From DATAPE01 sp034667525 (lineage in GTDB: Bacteria; Actinomycetota; CADDZG01; WHSQ01): a DNA stretch of 64,000 nt. Shown one piece after another: positions 61,505-64,000 of this stretch (position 1 is its first letter; each line of letters begins with the position of its first letter). Both the position numbers and the translations under genes were made by a program. Location: assembly GCA_034667525.1 (NCBI GenBank), contig JAXDJO010000003.1, positions 1 to 64,000 of the forward strand, given 5' to 3'. The notes below the pieces were generated by a model. That model did no database searches. It worked only from the letters and a program-made list of their open reading frames with translations, and had not been told where the DNA came from.

Positions 61505-62942
61505 TAGTCGGAGGCTCCGGAAGGTGCCACTGGCGAGGAGCTATGAGCTCGTTTGCCGCCTGCGGTCCCCACGACCCCTGCGGGTACTCATGCACCGCCG
61601 GGGAATGATGGATGAGCTTCTCGACGAGCTCCCACACCCGTTCGATGCCGTCACACCTCGTGAACAGCGTTCGGTCTCCGATCAGTGCGTCGTGGATCAA
61701 ACGTTCGTAAGCCTCGATCAGCTCCGAACCGAAAGAAGAGGCGTAGCGGAAGTCCATGCGTGCCGGCCCGAGCTCGATGGAGGGGCCTGGCACCTTGGCA
61801 AGGAAGGACACCGAGATGCCTTCGTTGGGTCCCATCTCCATAGTCAGGTGGTTGCGGCTCTGTCCCTGAACCTCCACCTCTTCGAACATCTGCTTCGGTG
61901 GCTCCCGGAAAGCAAGCGTCACCGCCCACCGCTTCTCGGCCATCCGCTTGCCCGTTCTCAGAAAGAACGGCATGCCCGACCAGCGCCAGTTATCGACCCA
62001 GACCCGAGCCGCCGCGAAAGTTTCTGTACGCGAGTCGGGAGCGACGCCCTCTTCCCTTTGATAACCCTCGTACTGGCCGAACACGACGTCATCTGGCTCG
62101 AGCGCCACCATGCTCTCGAACACCTTTGATTTCTCGTCCAGCAGCGGCTGCTCGCCAAACGACGATGGCGGCTCCATAGCGATGAAGCTCAACACCTGGA
62201 ACAGATGCGTAACGATCATGTCTCGGAATGCTCCGGTCTTTTCATAGAAGCCCCCGCGCGCGCCGATGCCGATGTCTTCGGGAACGTCGATCTGGACATG
62301 ATCTATGTGGTCGCGATTCCAGATCGGTTCGAACATCCCGTTTGCGAACCTGAATGCAAGGATGTTCTGCACGGTCTCCTTCCCGAGGAAGTGATCGATC
62401 CTGTAGATCTGATCCTCGGTCAGGACCTCATGGACCGTGTTGTTCAGCTTGATGAACGACTCCATGTCCCAGCCGAACGGCTTCTCGTAGATCACTCGCG
62501 CCCGTTCCGCCAGCTCCGCGGCCCCTATGCCCAACGTGATCGGTCCGAACGCCTGGGGCGGAACCGCCAGATAGAACAGCCGTCGCGGGGGATCCCCTCC
62601 GATCTCGGCTTCAGCCTTGCGGATGGCATCGCCCAAAGGACCGTCATCGTCGGGACCGAATTCGCCGGAGACATACGACAGGCGTGCCGCGAACTCATCC
62701 CAATGACCTTCGGACGACTTGCATCTGCAGAACTCGTCCACCGCGTCGCGGGCGAACTCGCGGAACTGATCGTCCGTCACCTCATCCTTCGAGGTCGCGA
62801 CCACCAAGTACCGCTTGGGCATCAGGTCTTCCATGTCGAGATGGAAGAGGGCAGGTAAGAGCTTCTTGCGCGCCAGGTCACCGGTCGCGCCGAGTACGAC
62901 GATCACGTGATCGTCGGGTGTCTTCCTCCATTCCACGGTCAT
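61497..62942 (-). CDS. zwf: Glucose-6-phosphate 1-dehydrogenase
   Basis: This 481-residue enzyme starts the oxidative pentose phosphate route. VVLGATGDLARKKLLPALFH near residue 14 binds NADP, and RIDHFLGKETVQNILAFRFAN near 162 is the substrate signature (core RIDHFLGKE) with catalytic His. ATG 62942 overlaps the pgi stop (ATGA) and has a GGAG site, so it is preferred to GTG 62951. It lies in a pgi-zwf-DsbA-like run. Confidence 0.95.
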   Translation of the reverse strand: MTVEWRKTPDDHVIVVLGATGDLARKKLLPALFHLDMEDLMPKRYLVVATSKDEVTDDQFREFARDAVDEFCRCKSSEGHWDEFAARLSYVSGEFGPDDDGPLGDAIRKAEAEIGGDPPRRLFYLAVPPQAFGPITLGIGAAELAERARVIYEKPFGWDMESFIKLNNTVHEVLTEDQIYRIDHFLGKETVQNILAFRFANGMFEPIWNRDHIDHVQIDVPEDIGIGARGGFYEKTGAFRDMIVTHLFQVLSFIAMEPPSSFGEQPLLDEKSKVFESMVALEPDDVVFGQYEGYQREEGVAPDSRTETFAAARVWVDNWRWSGMPFFLRTGKRMAEKRWAVTLAFREPPKQMFEEVEVQGQSRNHLTMEMGPNEGISVSFLAKVPGPSIELGPARMDFRYASSFGSELIEAYERLIHDALIGDRTLFTRCDGIERVWELVEKLIHHSPAVHEYPQGSWGPQAANELIAPRQWHLPEPPTNE

Positions 62943-64000
62943 GTCGCCCACTCCGCGAACCTCTGCCAGCTCGTTCGAGCAACGCGCTGTCCAGCCTCGT
63001 GCAGGGCCCGCGCGTCACCCGCAGCCTGCGAGGTGATCAAGCGTCCAAAGGTGTGAGGGGATTCCGGGATCGGTTCATCATGTTCCGGCGGATCGAGGAT
63101 GACCAGAGCGCGCACGTTCTTTTTGCCTCCCTTGTGGAGTTGACCTGTTGAATGCAGATAACGCGGCCCGAAACCACTCATCGTTGCGACACCGCTCCCG
63201 AGCAGCACCTTGCGCCGGCCTGCTTCCAGGATCTCGCGATTCGTCACTGAAGAAGGTGCGAACGCGAGGAGGCAGGCCAGCTCCGGGGGGCCCGCTCCTT
63301 CGAACACAGTCTCCGGATCGTCCTCGGCCCACTCGATGTCCGCACCAGACTCCAACAGCTCACGCGTCACTCGCTTGGCCGACTCGACGTTCGGCTGATC
63401 GAAGGCATTGATGCCCAGGATGGAGCCGGCAACCGCGGTGGCGAATTCCCATCTGAACATCTCGGCCCCCAGCGAACGAGGTGACGGAGATTGGATCTCG
63501 ATCACGGGAGATCCGGCCGTCCACGAGTCCGCCCGAGGATCTGTTTTGGAGTCGCCCGCGAGGCGGATCGAAACGAAGAACCGGTCGGGTCCGTAGGGCG
63601 TGCCCTCGCTGGCGGGCTCGTCCACTATCGGAACGATCCCTTTGCCCTGCTTGCCGGTTGACTCGGCGAGCAATTGCTCGACCCAGCTGCCGAAGGAAGC
63701 TATGCCCTCAGAGATCGAAAAGGTCAGCTTGTCGCTACCTTGCGCGGCCGCACGGCCGATGGCGTTGCCCAGCGCCAGGCCTGGGTTCGACGCATCTTCC
63801 TTCCTGCATTCGCTGGCCATGGCAGCAGCTCCGGAGAGGAGATCGGCAGCGGGGGCACCCACCATGACGGCCGGCACCAGTCCGAAGTGCGATAGCGCCG
63901 AGTACCGGCCCCCGATGTCGGGACGGCTCTGGAACACCGCCCGGAAACCCTCCGCGCGGGCCAGCTCCTCGAGCGACGTACCTGCATCTGTTATCGCCAC
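62939..64000 (-). CDS. pgi: Glucose-6-phosphate isomerase, C-terminal part (open at window end)
   Basis: The visible 353 residues contain two SIS-type regions of PGI, with LGNAIGRAAAQGSDKLTF, GINAFDQPNVESAKRVTREL and the ending SGFGPRYLHSTGQLHKGGKK. This form of the C terminus is typical of PGI parts in transaldolase-PGI fusions as well as of some single PGIs. The N terminus lies beyond the window, so the fusion cannot be tested here. It overlaps zwf by 4 nt. Confidence 0.88.
   Translation of the reverse strand: MAITDAGTSLEELARAEGFRAVFQSRPDIGGRYSALSHFGLVPAVMVGAPAADLLSGAAAMASECRKEDASNPGLALGNAIGRAAAQGSDKLTFSISEGIASFGSWVEQLLAESTGKQGKGIVPIVDEPASEGTPYGPDRFFVSIRLAGDSKTDPRADSWTAGSPVIEIQSPSPRSLGAEMFRWEFATAVAGSILGINAFDQPNVESAKRVTRELLESGADIEWAEDDPETVFEGAGPPELACLLAFAPSSVTNREILEAGRRKVLLGSGVATMSGFGPRYLHSTGQLHKGGKKNVRALVILDPPEHDEPIPESPHTFGRLITSQAAGDARALHEAGQRVARTSWQRFAEWAT

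Overview
This window is a GC-rich, gene-dense stretch of a bacterial chromosome, most likely from an uncultured or poorly sampled member of the Actinomycetota. The clues are family-level: a coproporphyrin-dependent heme operon with HemQ, a GuaB3 protein, a DUF6457-MobA pair, a DUF222/HNH gene under a CGAAC-N4-GTTCG LexA box, the first codons of an F420-dependent NADP reductase, an SdhD of actinobacterial type, and many starts that look leaderless. The lower rank cannot be read from the sequence. No tRNA, rRNA, CRISPR array or intact mobile element was found; the only mobile DNA seen is a decayed transposase scrap.

Layout. 1-18 kb is a central-carbon block: methylmalonyl-CoA mutase large subunit, sdhDAB, an ECF sigma/anti-sigma pair, an acyl-CoA ligase, mdh, icd, gltA, folD, purH-purN, sucCD and the separate B12-binding mutase subunit. 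17.5-30.7 kb holds a secreted cyclophilin, a UvrD/PcrA helicase, a flippase, guaA, a PrmC-like methyltransferase, an Lrp regulator with a 31-codon ORF in front of it, a VOC-UvrA pair, guaB3 and gmd. 30.9-39.3 kb has two secreted cell-wall hydrolases, a GNAT and a PHP protein, the sulfate-activation operon sat-phosphatase-cysC, and a frameshifted SOS-box HNH gene. 39.5-54.6 kb runs leftward: glmM, a YciI protein, glmS, nnrD, alr, a hydrolase, an M29 aminopeptidase, a family-4 uracil-DNA glycosylase, tsaE, tsaB, rimI, tsaD, groES-groEL. 54.7-64 kb has a TreT-like glycosyltransferase, DUF6457-mobA, hemE-cpfC-cgoX-hemQ, a DsbA-like protein, zwf and the C-terminal part of pgi.

Most notable: (1) a clear glmS ribozyme lies just upstream of glmS (minus strand, about 52203-52362). 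(2) At seven or more places the 3' end of a gene, including its stop codon, is followed by one or more imperfect tandem copies of itself (icd, folD, lrp, the lysozyme-like gene, the M29 aminopeptidase, glmM, and probably others); at glmM a YciI gene and a transposase relic now separate the gene from its tail copies. (3) Twelve genes and one mini-ORF have a TANNNT-like -10 box 5-8 nt before the start codon and no Shine-Dalgarno, which points to common leaderless initiation.

How the genes work together: the mutase subunits with sucCD feed propionyl/methylmalonyl units into succinate and the SDH-MDH-CS-ICD enzymes. folD, purN, purH, guaA and guaB3 cover C1-dependent purine synthesis and guanine nucleotide balance. 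glmM-glmS-alr with the hydrolases serve wall building and remodelling. TsaB/D/E make the tRNA t6A modification.
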